From assembly GCA_937941745.1 (NCBI GenBank), contig CALDGV010000216.1:1-17896 (forward strand): DNA of 17,896 bases. The letters run 5' to 3'. Position numbers and translations under genes: made by a program. How positions within the stretch are numbered: position 1 is the stretch's first letter; each line of letters opens with the position of its first letter. The stretch is from an uncultured Prosthecobacter sp. Its GTDB lineage: Bacteria; Verrucomicrobiota; Verrucomicrobiia; Verrucomicrobiales; Verrucomicrobiaceae. Below are positions 1-12,700 of the stretch, piece after piece. The notes beneath the pieces were generated by a model that was not told where the DNA came from, ran no database searches, and saw only the letters and a list, made by a program, of their open reading frames with translations.

Positions 1-1
1 C

Positions 2-703
2 GGAGACGCAGACGACGTTTTGCTGAACACTGCCACGACGACCAGCGCGGGTGCCTACAGCTTCAGCGGCTTGAGCAACGGCAGGTACGTGGTCAAAATC
101 ACTCCGGCGTCTGCTCTTCCCGCTTCCGGTGGCACGCCTGTCACTCTGGACAACGGCGTGAACAACGACAACAACGGCTCCCAGCCTGGTGGAGTCGGCA
201 CGCCGCTCATCAGTCCTGTGATCCAACTGGCCACCAGCATGGAATCTGTGACGGATGGTGACACGAACCCTGACACGGAGCTGTCGGTGGACTTTGGCAT
301 CTGGAGCGGCATCACGGTCGGCAACCGGGTGTGGGCTGACACGAATGAGGATGGTGTTTATCAAAGCTCTTCGGAAAGCGGCATCGCCGGCGTGGTGGTC
401 GAATTGCTCGATCAGGCGAACCAAGTCATCGGCACCACGACCACGAATGCCGAGGGTGTTTACAGCTTCCTGACCTACCAACCCGGCCAGTATCGTGTGC
501 GCATTCCATCCCCGCCCGCTGGATTCCCGCTCATCACCGCCATCAACGACCCTGCGGACAATGGCGAAGACAACGACAGCAACGGCATTCAGACCGGTGG
601 AGTTGGTTCTGCGGTGCTCAGTCCTGTGTTCACCTTGACGGCTGGAGGCGAGCCGGGAACGACAGGAACCTCAAACCTGGAGAGCACCCTTGATTTTGGC
701 TTC
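2..703 (+). repeat. SdrD-B-like domains B0 (partial) and B1
   Basis: B0 spans 2-301 and lacks its N-terminal strand and Ca2+ loop, which lie upstream. B1 spans 302-703 (134 residues). Both are of the shorter class I type: a GxYxF strand, then a YxVxI/P strand, an Asn/Asp-rich segment of the form [10 protein letters not shown] followed by GSQPGG or GIQTGG, a SPVxxL strand, and a closing DFG motif. B1 opens with VGNRVW followed by [13 protein letters not shown], a weakened version of the EF-hand-like loop. In staphylococcal SdrD, B repeats bind Ca2+ and stiffen the stalk; the same role is inferred here. The junctions (DFGIWSG before B1, DFGFRVCP after it) closely match those of B6-B7 further on. 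Confidence 0.9.
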
Positions 704-3700
704 CGGGTCTGTCCTGCAATCAACATCAGTCCTGTGTCCCTGGCGGCAGCAACTCAATACAGTGCCTACAGTGTCAACCTCACTTCGACCGGAGCCTCCG
801 GCCCTTACGCCTATTCGGTGGTTTCGGGCACTCTGCCTGCCGGGCTTAGCCTGACTCCTTCGGGTGTTTTGTCAGGAATGCCGAATGCTTCCGCGCAGCC
901 AGGCTACCACACCTTCACCGTCCGCAGCGTGGATGGCCCCACCGGCTGCTCGACCACCCGCACTTACACGCTCACCTTGCTCTGCCCTGTCATCACTCTG
1001 GCTCCCGCCAGCCTGCCTGGAGGCGTTCAGTATGCGGCTTACTCCCAGGCTTTGAGCGCCTCTGGCGGCACCTCGCCTTATCAGTGGAGCGCCAGCCCGG
1101 CTTTGCCAGCCAGCGCGGTGTCATGGTGGATTGCGGAAAACGGTCCTTCAGATGCCTTGGCGGTGAATCCTTCGGTTTCCTACAACAGCCTCGGCTATGA
1201 GGCCGGCCGCATCGGCCGCGCTTTCAACTTTGATGGCGTGGATGATCTGGTGGAGGCGCCGGATAGTGCCAGCCTGAAGCCTGTCGCGCTGACGCTTGAA
1301 GCGTGGATCCAGCCTGCCAGCACCGGCCTGGCCAGCGATGCGACCATCATCACCAAGACGACCGGCAGTGCTGGGGCGGATGGCTATGGACTTGGCTTCC
1401 TTGGCTCCTCCAGCACCTTTGGATTCTGGCTCAATGACCGTGCCGGTAATAGAGTCACGACCACTCTGGCAGCCGGTGTCTGGAGTCATGTGGCCGCGAC
1501 CTACGATGGCTCCACCATGCGCCTGTATGTCAATGGCGTGCAGGCTGCCTCCAAAGCCTATGCAGGACTGATCCAGCACAGCTCGGATGTACTGCGCATC
1601 GGCAGCAACGGCGGAGGTTCGTCCGCCTTCAAAGGCCTGCTGGATGAGGTCGTCCTCTACAGCCGGGCTCTGGGTGCGGCGGAACTCCTTGCCCGCTACA
1701 ATGCCACGAACACCGGCAACAATGGCTTGCCTTCGGGAATGAGCCTCAATGCCGCGACGGGCATGCTGGCAGGCACACCAGTCAGTGTTCCTGCAACCTA
1801 TCCGTTTGTCGCCCGTGCGGCCGATGCGAACGGCTGTCCAGGCATTCGGAGTTACTCGCTGGTCATCGCCTGTCCGGCCATCGCCATCTCGCCCACCACG
1901 CTGCCGACTGCGACCCAGTATGCCAGCTATGCTTCGCAGACCATCAGCGCCACTGGAGGTACGGGACCCTACAGCTTCAGTGTGTTCTCCGGTGCCTTGC
2001 CCACGGGGATGACGCTTTCTGCAGCCGGTGTCCTTTCTGGAACACCAGGAGCGAACCCAGGAACCTACAACTTCACCGTGCAGGCAAGGGATCAGAACAA
2101 CTGTACCGCCACACGAGCCTACACCTTCACGGTCGTCTGTCCGCCGGTGAGCTTGTCAGACACCACTTTGAGCAATGCGCAGCAGTTTGCGGCCTACACA
2201 CCGGTGACGCTGACTGCATCAGGCGGCAATGCGCCGTATGCCTTTGCCATCAGCGCAGGCGGCCTGCCCACGGGCATGAGCCTCAGCAGTTCAGGGCTGA
2301 TCAGCGGCACTCCTTCGGCCATCCCGGGCACCTACCACTTCACCGTGCAGGCCATGGATGCCCAGCTTTGCGCAGGCACACGTGCCTACAGCATCGTCAT
2401 CACCTGTCCCGCCATCAGCATCAGCCCGGCCAGCCTGCCTGCGGCAACCCAGCATGTCTCCTACAGCCAGGTTTTGGCGGCCGTGGGAGGCAATGGCGGA
2501 TATGCATGGAGCATCAGCGCCGGCAGCCTTCCTGCTGGAATCACGCTCAGTCCATCGGGTGTGCTGAGTGGCACGCCGACAGCGGCTCCAGGCAGCTATT
2601 CGTTCACGGCTCGTGTTGCTGACGCCCAGAACTGCGCTGCCACGCGGGCCTACACTCTGACGGTGGGCTGCCCGGCGGTCACGGTGAGTCCGCTGACTCT
2701 TCCTGCTGGAACGGCCACCATGGCTTACAGCCAGACTTTGACTGCAGATGGTGGCACGGGCCCTTACTCCTGGGATGTTCAAAGCGGTGCCCTGCCTTCT
2801 GGCATCACCTTGTCCCCATCGGGTGTGCTGAGTGGCACGTCATCCCTGGTTGGCGGCTTCAATTTCGTGGCCCGTGTCACGGATGCCAACCTTTGCACCG
2901 GAAGCCGGAGCTTCACGTTGAGCCTTTCCTGCCCGACGATTGCGCTCGCACCTGAATCCCTGCCAGCCGCCACGGTCGGACAGCCCTACCAGCAGACCGT
3001 CACCGCCTCTGGAGGCACGGGCCCTTATCAATGGACGGTCGTCAGTGGCTCCCTGCCTGCAGGTCTCAGCCTGGATTCGGCGGTGGGTAATGAAGTCAAG
3101 ATCACGGGCACTCCGCTGTGTTCTGTCGGGGCGAACAGTTTTACGCTGGAAGCCCGTGATGCCCAAGATTGTGCTGGCACGAGAGGCTACATCCTCACGG
3201 TGAACTGCCCACCCCTGTCGATCAGCAGTGCCGCCCTGGCGAATGGCACCACGGGACAGGCCTATCATGCAACACTGGCTGCCACGGGTGGTGTGGCGCC
3301 CTACGTCTGGCAGTTGGTCAGCGGATCCCTGCCGCCTGGGCTCTCACTCTCACCCGCAGGTGTGATCTCTGGCGCTCCCACCTCGGCGACAACGGCGACC
3401 TTCACCGTTCAGGCGAGCGATTCCTGCACCTGCGTGGCGACCCGTTCATTGACTCTCACCACGGTCTGCCCCGTCCTGGCCGTCACGCCTGCCTCCCTGG
3501 CGGGTGGTTACCGTGGAGTGGCCTATGCACAGACGCTGATGACAGCTGGCGGAACGGCTCCCTACACCTTCAGCCTTGCGACAGGCAGCCTGCCCGCTGG
3601 ATTGAGCCTCAGCAGTTCGGGAAGCATCACTGGCACACCTGCCGCCACAGGTTCTGCAGCGTTTGATGTCCAAGTGGTCGATGCCAATGGCTGTTCGATC

Positions 3701-6700
3701 ACCACGCCATACAGCATCACGGTTGCCGGGCTCAGCCTGGGCAATCTTGTCTGGAATGATGCGGACCAGGATGGTGTCCTGGATGCGGGTGAAAATGGCA
3801 TTTCGGGGGTGTCTCTGCAGCTCTTCAGAACGGACGATTTGATCATCGGAGATGCGGATGACAGCTCGCAGGGGACGACCAACACCAACGCCAGCGGTGC
3901 CTATGCCTTCACCGGGCTGGCTCCAGGAATGTACTACGTCAGGATCGCCACCCCACCTGTGTCCGCACCATTCTCCTCCGGCATCATTGTCAGCACGGAT
4001 GATGGCGTGGATGGTGACAACAATGGTTCGCAGTCCGGCGGCAGTGGCACGGCGATCACCAGCCCGGTGATCACCCTCAACGTGGCGACCGAGCCCGGCA
4101 GCCTTGGCAGCGGCGATGTGGACAACACCGTCGATTTTGCCCTGCGCGCCGTGCCGACGGCCTCGCCTCTTCTGGAGTATGACCTCAATGCCTCCAGCAA
4201 CGGCCTGCCTGCGCCTCCGAGCTACCAGAATCCATGCATCGTCAGTGCGGCGAAGATCCAGGTGGAGGAGGATCTGAACGGCCTGACCGATGTCAGCGAA
4301 CCTGCCTATTCGGGGCCGATCAAAGGCGGGGCGCGCAGCCGCCGTGTCCGCGACTGGGATGATGCCCTGGATCCGGCTTATGATGTCACGCGCAGCAGCC
4401 TCAGCCAGCTTCGTGACAGTCTCTGGGTCCGCTTCGACATGGATCCGACGAGCACCGGAAACATCGGCCGTCTGCTCATGGATGTGCGGCGGGTCAATTC
4501 AACCTCGCCCGTCAATGGTCGGGCCTACCTGACCTGGCGTGATGGCTCCAGTTTCCACACCGCCCGGACGGATGTGTTTGTCATCGCCGCCCAGCCAGCG
4601 TGGTACTCGATGAACCTGAACTGGAGCAGCTTCCTCGGAGGCGCCACGGCCCTGCCATCCGGCGCTGCGCTCGCGGGCAAGTCCTTCCTCCTGGAAGTTT
4701 ACCTCTGGGGTGGTGACAGCACCGGCTATGTGGACTTTGACAACCTTGTCCTCGAAGGAGCTGCCACCTGTGCTCCTCCGACCCTGAGCCTGGGTGATTT
4801 CGTGTGGTCCGACCTGAACTGCAATGGTCTCAAGAACCCTCGTGAGCCGGGCATTGCCGGGCTTGCGGTGGAGTTGTGGCGCTCGGGTCCGGACAACATC
4901 ACGAACACGGCGGACGACATCCTGCATGCCAGCACCCTTACGGATGCCAACGGCTACTACCTCTTCACCGGGCTCGCGGCTGGCAGCTACTTCGTCCGCA
5001 TACCATCACCTTCGGGAGACTGGCCGACGGCATCACCGGCCGTCAGCCTGGACAACGGAGTGGACAACGACAGCAATGGTCTGCAGCCCGGAGGAAGTGG
5101 CACGGCAACGACCAGCCCGATCCTGAACCTGGCCTTGAATGCCGAGCCTGGAAGCTCGGGCAGCACCAACCGGGACATGACGGTGGACTTTGGCTTCTGC
5201 GCCAACATGAGCATCGGAAACCTGGTGTTCAGCGACCTCAACAACAACGGCCTGGTGGATGCAGGGGAAGGCGGCGTTTCAGGCGCGCAACTGGAGCTCT
5301 TCTCCTCCGTCAACACCACCGTCAATGATGGCGATGATGTGAAGGTGGGCAGCACGCTGGTGACCGGCGCTGACGGCCTCTTCAGCTTCACGGGGCTGAG
5401 CATCGGCCGCTACTACATCAAGCTCACACCTCCGCTGTCTCATCCGCGACGCAGCAGTGTCAGCAGCAGTTCGGACAACGGCGTGGACAACGACAGCAAC
5501 GGCATCACCCAGTCGGCACGAGGCGAGCCCGTGTACTCCATGATGATCACCCTGTCGGCTTTGACCGAGCCCGGGAACCTGCTGGCGCCGTTTGGCGGCA
5601 ATGCGGAGTACACCATCGACTTTGGCCTGCGCCCCTCCTTCGTGACGGTGGGGAACCTCGTTTTCAGGGATGGCAACAGCAACAACCGCTACGACAGCGG
5701 GGAAGGGGTGAACGGCGTGCGTGTGGACCTGCTGGATGAAAACGGCGTCTTTGTGCGTTCCGTGACCACCAGCGGCAGCACCACGAGCACGCGCGGCACC
5801 TACCAGTTCAGCAATGTCATTCCCGGCCGTTACTACGTCCGTATTCCTCCCACGGAGTTCAGTTCTGGGATGCCTCTGGCCAACACGCTTTCGATCGGCC
5901 CTGCAACCCCTGCGGATGACTCCCTGGATGACAGTCAGGCAGACGGTGACAGCGGCGTGGACAATGCGACACCGGCCTCGAATGGCATTTCCAGTCCGCT
6001 GCTCAATCTCGCGGAAGACAGCCTTCCGACCAACAGCAATGGTGAGAGCGGCTTCCGCAACACCCTGGACGACGGGGATGATGACAATGGCAACATGACG
6101 GTGGACTTTGGCTTCCGCAGCACGGGGCCAAGTGAGACGGGCTGCTACCACTTTGTCTTTGGCGATGACAACCAGGACGGCACCACGCTTTCCATGGGCT
6201 CCGAGTGGCAGCCCCTTCAGGCCTATGACTTCACCTATGCGGCCAACATCGCCTACATCGACAACTTTGACCTGGTCTATGATGCTGCGACCAAGCGTCT
6301 TGCCCTGGATGCCAGCTTCACACAGCTCAGTGGACGGCGGGTGGACGCCTTGTGGATGCTGGTGAGCACAGGTGGCAATCCTGCCTCCGCCGATCATGCG
6401 GTGATCTATGTGGATGGCTTCAACCGTGCTTCGCCTCAGATGACGATCTACCGCTACGATCCATCGAAAGGAGCCACCAGCTGGCAGAACAGCGCCAACC
6501 TGATGCTCAGCACAGCTCCGGGGGGAGCCAACGGCGCGGATGTGCTCCAGAATAAAGTCACCGAGACTGGGGCATCCGTCCGCTTCCAGTTCGTCATTGA
6601 TGTCAATCGTGTGAACTCGGCGGCCAACTGGCCTGCGATGTCGCTCGGGTCTTCCTGGCAGGGACTGCTGATGGCGGGCAGCGCGGGTCTGGTGCTGCGC

Positions 6701-9700
6701 ATGGTGGATCTCGATGCGGCCCCGGCCTACGATGCCAGCGGCGGACTCACCGCCTTCACCTACACGCCTGGTGCCACCACCCAGGGCACCTTTGAGACGG
6801 ACAGTGCGGGGGTCTTCACGATTTCCACGGAGCCCTGCTCCACCTCGCCGTGGGTGAGCCTTGGGAACCTGGTCTGGAGCGACACCAACAACAACGGACT
6901 CAAGGATGCCTCGGAACTTGGGGTGAGCGGGGCCACGCTCCAGCTGTTTGATCCTGGGGCTGACGGTGTTGCGGGCGGCAGTGGCGTGAATGCTGACATC
7001 CAGGTGGGTTCCTCCCTGGTCACGGCCAGCTCAGGTGCCTATGCCTTCACCAACCTGGTGCCCGGCAAATACTACGTCCGCCTGACACCTCCGGTGAATT
7101 TCCCGGTCACGGGCGGAGTGGTCGTGGTCAACGATGACAACACCGACAATGACAACAACGGTTCTCAGTCTGGTGGGCCGGGTTCTGCGGTCTTCAGTCC
7201 GGTGATTGACCTCTCGGTCGGAGCCGAGCCAGCAAGCGCGGTGGATGGCGATGGCACCAGCGGCAATGCGACGCTGGACTTTGGCCTCTGGAGCGGCTTC
7301 ACGGTCGGCGATCTTGTGTGGAGCGACCTCAACAACAACGGCCTGCGTGATGCCGGTGAAAGCGGTGTCGGTGGTGTGACGGTGGAGCTGATGAATCCGG
7401 GTGCGGATGGTGCTGTGGGTGGCGCGGGTCTGAATGCTGACACGGTGCTGCAAACCACCTCGACCAGCAGTTCGGGTGCCTATTCCTTCCGCACTTTCGC
7501 TGCGGGCCGGCATTACGTGCGCATCACGCCTACGGCTTCCTTGTCGCTGGTCAGTTCTGTGGCTGTGATTTTGGACAACGGCGTCAACAATGACAACAAC
7601 GGCATCCAGCCCGGTGGTGCGGGCAGCGACATCCATTCCATGGTGTTTGAGCTCTCACCAGCCACTGAGGCGGGCAGCACAGGCACCACCAACAATGAAA
7701 CCACCATTGATTTCGGCCTGCGCGGCTGCCCTGCGATGAGCATCAGCCCGACTTCGCTGCCTGTGGTCACGCTGGGAACTCCCTACAGCCAGACGCTGAG
7801 TGGCAGCGGCGGGAACACGCCTTACACCTGGAGCCTCGCTGCGGGCACGCTGCCTTCCGGCCTCACCCTCAGCAGCAGCGGCCTGCTGAGTGGCACGACC
7901 ACGGCGGCGACTGGAAATTACAGCATCACCGTCCGGCTCACCGACCTTTCAGGCTGCCAGATCACGCGCGCCTACACCTTGACGCTGGCTTGTCCGGCCC
8001 TGACCATTTCACCCACCACTCTTTCTGGAGCGAGCCAGGGCACGGCCTACAGCCAGAGCCTCACGGCTTCAGGTGGAGTGAGCCCATATGTGTGGTCTTT
8101 GCAGGGTGGAACGCTGCCTCCAGGCCTTGTCGTCAGCTCAGCTGGTGCGCTAAGCGGCACCCCGACGACTCCTGGCAGCTACACCTTCACGCTGCGAGCC
8201 ACGGATGCGCGCACCTGCGTGGTCGATCGCAGCTACACACTGGCCGTCGCCTGCCCTGCAATCACCGTCGGACCAAGTTCACTGGCAAACGGTGTCCTGG
8301 GAGCAGCCTACGCTGAAGTAACACTGACTGCGAGTGCCGGTACCGCCCCTTACACCTGGAGTTATACGGGCTCACTTCCCGCTGGCATGAGCCTCACCAG
8401 CAGTGGTGTGCTTGGGGGAACCCCAACAGGGGCTCCTGGAACCTACCCGATCACGGTGACGGTGAGGGACGCCAACCTCTGCTCTGCCAGCCGTGCGCTG
8501 ACACTCAATGTGAGCTGCGGCACCTTCAGCATCACGCCCGCCACGCTGCCCCCCGCCACGCAGTATGCCGCCTATGCTTCGCAGACGCTTTCCGCCAGTG
8601 GTGGCAGCGGCCCGTATGTGTGGTCGATCAGCAGCGGCTCTCTGCCTGCTGGAATGACGCTGACCAGCGCCGGGGTGCTTGGTGGCACGCCTTCAGCGGC
8701 GCCGGGCTCTTATCCCTTCACAGTCCGGGCCACGGATGCCTACAACTGTCAGAGCACACGGTCCTACACCCTGGTGTTGAACTGCCCGCCGGTGGCTGTC
8801 ACTACCAGCAGCCTTGCTGGAGGCGTTCAATACACGAGCTATTCCCAGACGTTGAGTGCCAATGCGGGCACGGCTCCTTACACATGGACGATCTCCAGTG
8901 GGGCTCTGCCGACGGGGCTCAACCTCAGCAGCGGCGGTGTCATCAGCGGCAGTCCGTCTCAGCTGGGCACGTTCAACATCACGGCCCGTGCGCAGGATGC
9001 AAATGGCTGTGCCGCCACACGCAATCTCAGCCTGACCATCGCCTGCCCGGTGATCACGCTTACCCCCACCAGCCTCTCCGAGGCCCAGGTGAATGTGGCC
9101 TACAGCCAGCAACTGAGCGCCACGGGCGGGACAGCGCCATACACTTTCACCCGCACCTCCGGCGTGCTGCCTGCGGGCATGACGCTGACCTCCCAAGGCT
9201 TGTTGTTTGGCTCACCGACATCGGCTCCAGGCAGCTATGCCTTCACGGTGCAGGCCACGGATGCCTCAGGAACCTGCTCGGGCAGCCAGAGTTACACCTT
9301 GGTGCTGAAGTGCGGTGTGCTCGCGCTCAGTCCCGCCACCTTCTCAAACGCCACCGTGGGTTCGAGCTATTCGGCCAGCCTGCTGACCAGTGGCGGCACG
9401 GCTCCCTACACCTATTCCGTCTCTGCTGGCAGTCTTCCTGCGGGACTCAGCCTCGCTCCGACGACTGGCCTGCTGAGTGGCACTCCGACCACGGCCACGA
9501 CAGCCTCCTTCACCATCGAGAGCCGCGATGCTTTCGATTGCGTGGCCACCCGTGCCTACACCCTGACCGTCGTCTGTCCGTCCATCACAGTCGTTCCTGA
9601 TTCGCTTCCGGATGCCTATTACAATCTGCCCTACAGCCAGCTTCTCACGGCGACAGGCGGCACGGGGCCCTATGTGTGGAGCATTGTGGCAGGTGTGCCG

Positions 9701-12700
9701 CCTCCGGGCATCACGCTCAGCAGCTCAGGGTTGCTCTCTGGCACAAGCACCACCTTTGGCGCGGCTTCTTTCAGTGTGCGTGTCACCGATGCCTATGGCT
9801 GTCAGGCCACCCTGCCGATCTCCCTGACCGTGAAGGGGCTTTCCATTGGTGACCTTGTCTGGGACGACATGAACTTCAACGGCGTAAGGGATGCGGGTGA
9901 GCCAGGAGTCAAGGATGTCGTCGTGCAGCTCTGGGATCCGGGTGCGGATCATGCCATCGGAGGCACGGGGCCTGATGCCGATGTGCAGATTGGAGCCGAC
10001 AAGACCACCAGCGTCTTCGGCACCTATGCCTTCCACAATCTGCTGCCAGGCCACTATTACATCCGGGTGCTTCCGCCCTCGAACCTTCCCATTCCTGGCG
10101 GCAGCCCCGTGGATGTGGACGATGGCGCCGACAATGACAACAACGCTGCCCAACAGCCTGACGGCTATGGCACCGTGATTTATGGTCCTGTGGTTGAGCT
10201 GACCACGGCCGGTGAGCCGACGGATGACGACCTGGATCACGACACGGACTTTACGGTGGACTTCGGCCTCTTCCGTGGTCTGGCCGTGGGTGATGCAGGA
10301 AGCTATGTCTGGTCGGATTCCAACGACAACGGCCTGAAGGACGCTGAGGAAAGCGGCCTTGATGGAGTGTCTGTCGAACTCTGGCAGGCTGGAGCTGATG
10401 GCCGGGTGGGCGGTCTGGATGATCAGATGCGCGCCACTGTGACGACCAGCAGCGGTGGCAGGTACAGCTTCGGTGGCCTGCCGCCAGGAGCCTACTACAT
10501 CCGCATCCCGACACCACCGTCGGACCATCCTTTGTCCAGTTCGACCACGGTTCTTGAGGACAATGGAACTCCTGATGATGACAACGGACATCAGGTTGGT
10601 GCTGGCAGCATTTACAGCCCGGTCTTCCAGCTCAGTCCGGGGGATGAAGTGGCTGGCGGTGGCTACAATGACAACAGCCTGGATTTCGGTCTCCTTTCGG
10701 TGGAGCCGACGATCTATCTCTCCGCGACCCAGGATGACAGCATCCAGACCTACAGCAGCGCCGATGGGCGATACACTGGCAATCTCGTCACGGCCTTCGG
10801 CACCCTGCACAACCAGGGTGACGGCAATCCCTTCGATGTTCCCTACAGCTTGGAGCTTGGTCCAGACGGACAATGGTATGCCGCCCACTTTGGCAGCGGC
10901 AATCTCTACCGTATTGACAGCTCCACGGGTGCTCAGAGTGCGGCTGTTCTAAACAAGGCTGGCGTGACGATCAGTGAGGTGCAGACCTTCGCCTTTGGCC
11001 CCGAAGGTGACTTCTATGTCGTCGATCATGTGGGCGGACGCATGGTCCGCTTCCAGGGGCCTCTGGGAGCCTCTCCTGGCGCTCCGCGGGGATCAGCACC
11101 CTTCACTTACATTGCACGCAATGGCATTCAGGACATCGCCTTTGGTCCTGACGGCAACTTGTATGTCGTCATTCAGGATGGCAGCACGCGAAACGTCAGC
11201 CGTTACAATGCAAGCACGGGCGAGTTCTTGAATGTCGTCGTGTCCGATCTGGCCGTCGCCACGATGGTGTCAGGTGGCCAGCCTGCCCCCATCCTGTCGG
11301 GCATCGACATCCACGGCTCGATCCTTTACGGCATGAACAAATCGGATGGTGAGATCTTCCGCGTCTCGCTGGCCGATCCAGGTGCTCCTGGGGCCCCACA
11401 GCTGGTGACCACCATCAGCAGTGCCGGGCTTGGCGATGTGGATGCGCGTGATCTGGAGTACAATCCTGCGAATGATCGACTCTACGTCACCGGTTATTCC
11501 TGGGCCAAGCCGGTCATTGGAGGCACCTACACGCATGGCGCCATGCTGCGCATTGATCCAGCTGGGGCTCCCAACGGCCTTGTGGAGGTCTTTGAGGCGC
11601 CTATTCCCAGCCCTCCAGGACCCAACAACGAGATCTGGTCGGGACCTCGTGACATCGCCTTGGGCAAGCCCCGTGCCACACAAGCGCAGAGCGTGGCTGT
11701 GGGCAGCATGGTTTGGAATGATGCCAACGGCAATGGAGTCCACGATGCCGGAGAAAACGGGCTTCCTGGCGTCCGGGTCGAGCTCTGGCGTGATGCTGAT
11801 GGCAGTGTCGCCAACGGTGCCGAGGCCCGCATCGGATGGACCTTCACGAACTCACGCGGGATGTACTACTTCTCTGGGCAGGCACCTGGCGTTTATCAGC
11901 TCAAGATTCCCGCCTCCAACTTTGTCGATGGCCAGCCACTGGCTGGAGCTGGTGTGAGCAGTGGTGTCACAAGCTCTGCCGACAACCAGCTGGATGGCGA
12001 CGACAATGGCATTCAGACCGGAGGCAGCAAGACGGAGGTGGTCAGCCCTCTGATCACGCTCACCCCGGGCGGTGAACCTCTGGGGGATGGCAACACGGCT
12101 GCGGAATCCAAATCCGGTGGGGATCTCGATGACTCCACCATCACGGCCTACAGCACGGATGCCAGCGGAGACATGACGGTGGACTTCGGCTTTGTGGAGC
12201 CTGGCGTGATGGGGATCGGAAACCTTGTGTTTGATGATGCCAACGGCAACCGCCGCTATGACAACGGCGAAGGCTTGGATGGCGTGGTCGTGCAGCTCTA
12301 CTACTGGGGTCAGACACCTGGTGTGAACCAGCCTGTGGCCTCGACGGTCACTTCGGGCGGCGGCCGGTACCTCTTCAGCGGCCTGTGGCAGGGCCAGTAC
12401 TTTGTTCACCTGCCAGCCGTGCAGTTCCAGGCTTCCGGAGATTTGCGCGGCCTGTTCAGTCTTGAGGGCGTGCAGGCGGGTGACGATGATGTCGGCGAGG
12501 ATTCCATCGATTCGCTGCAGCCTCATGTGCACGGCATCAGCACCGGCCGGGTGATCCTCACCACGGATTCGACTCCGGTGAACAGCGGTTCGGAGACCGG
12601 CTTCGACCGGAACAGCGATGATGCCAATGATGCCAACATCGATCTCACGGTGGATGTCGGCCTCTTCCGGCCCGTCGCGATCGGCAACTTGGTCTATCTG

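Noticed and set aside
8620..9600. A 326-codon plus-strand open frame in another phase
   Set aside because: It overlaps Ig-like repeats P13-P17 completely. Its translation is a Trp/His/Cys/Arg-rich out-of-frame product with no recognisable motifs.
710..9838. Possible tandem DNA repeats, or a CRISPR-like array with a period near 264 bases
   Set aside because: The periodicity exists at protein level. The DNA copies share only short identical stretches, vary in length by codons and code for continuous protein, so there is no spacer-repeat structure.
9725..10888. A 387-codon antisense open frame, and similar long antisense frames at 5279-6397, 12788-13834 and 15383-16345
   Set aside because: All are in exact codon register with the sense gene and stay open because the sense strand rarely uses TCA, CTA or TTA, whose complements are stops. 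For example, the antisense stop at 9725-9727 is a sense TCA. Their translations show no domain pattern, while the sense frame is domain-rich throughout.
10694..11692. The propeller as an active SMP-30/gluconolactonase-type enzyme
   Set aside because: The blade motifs match, but I could not identify the conserved set of acidic and Asn metal ligands expected for that enzyme family, so only a propeller-like fold is claimed.
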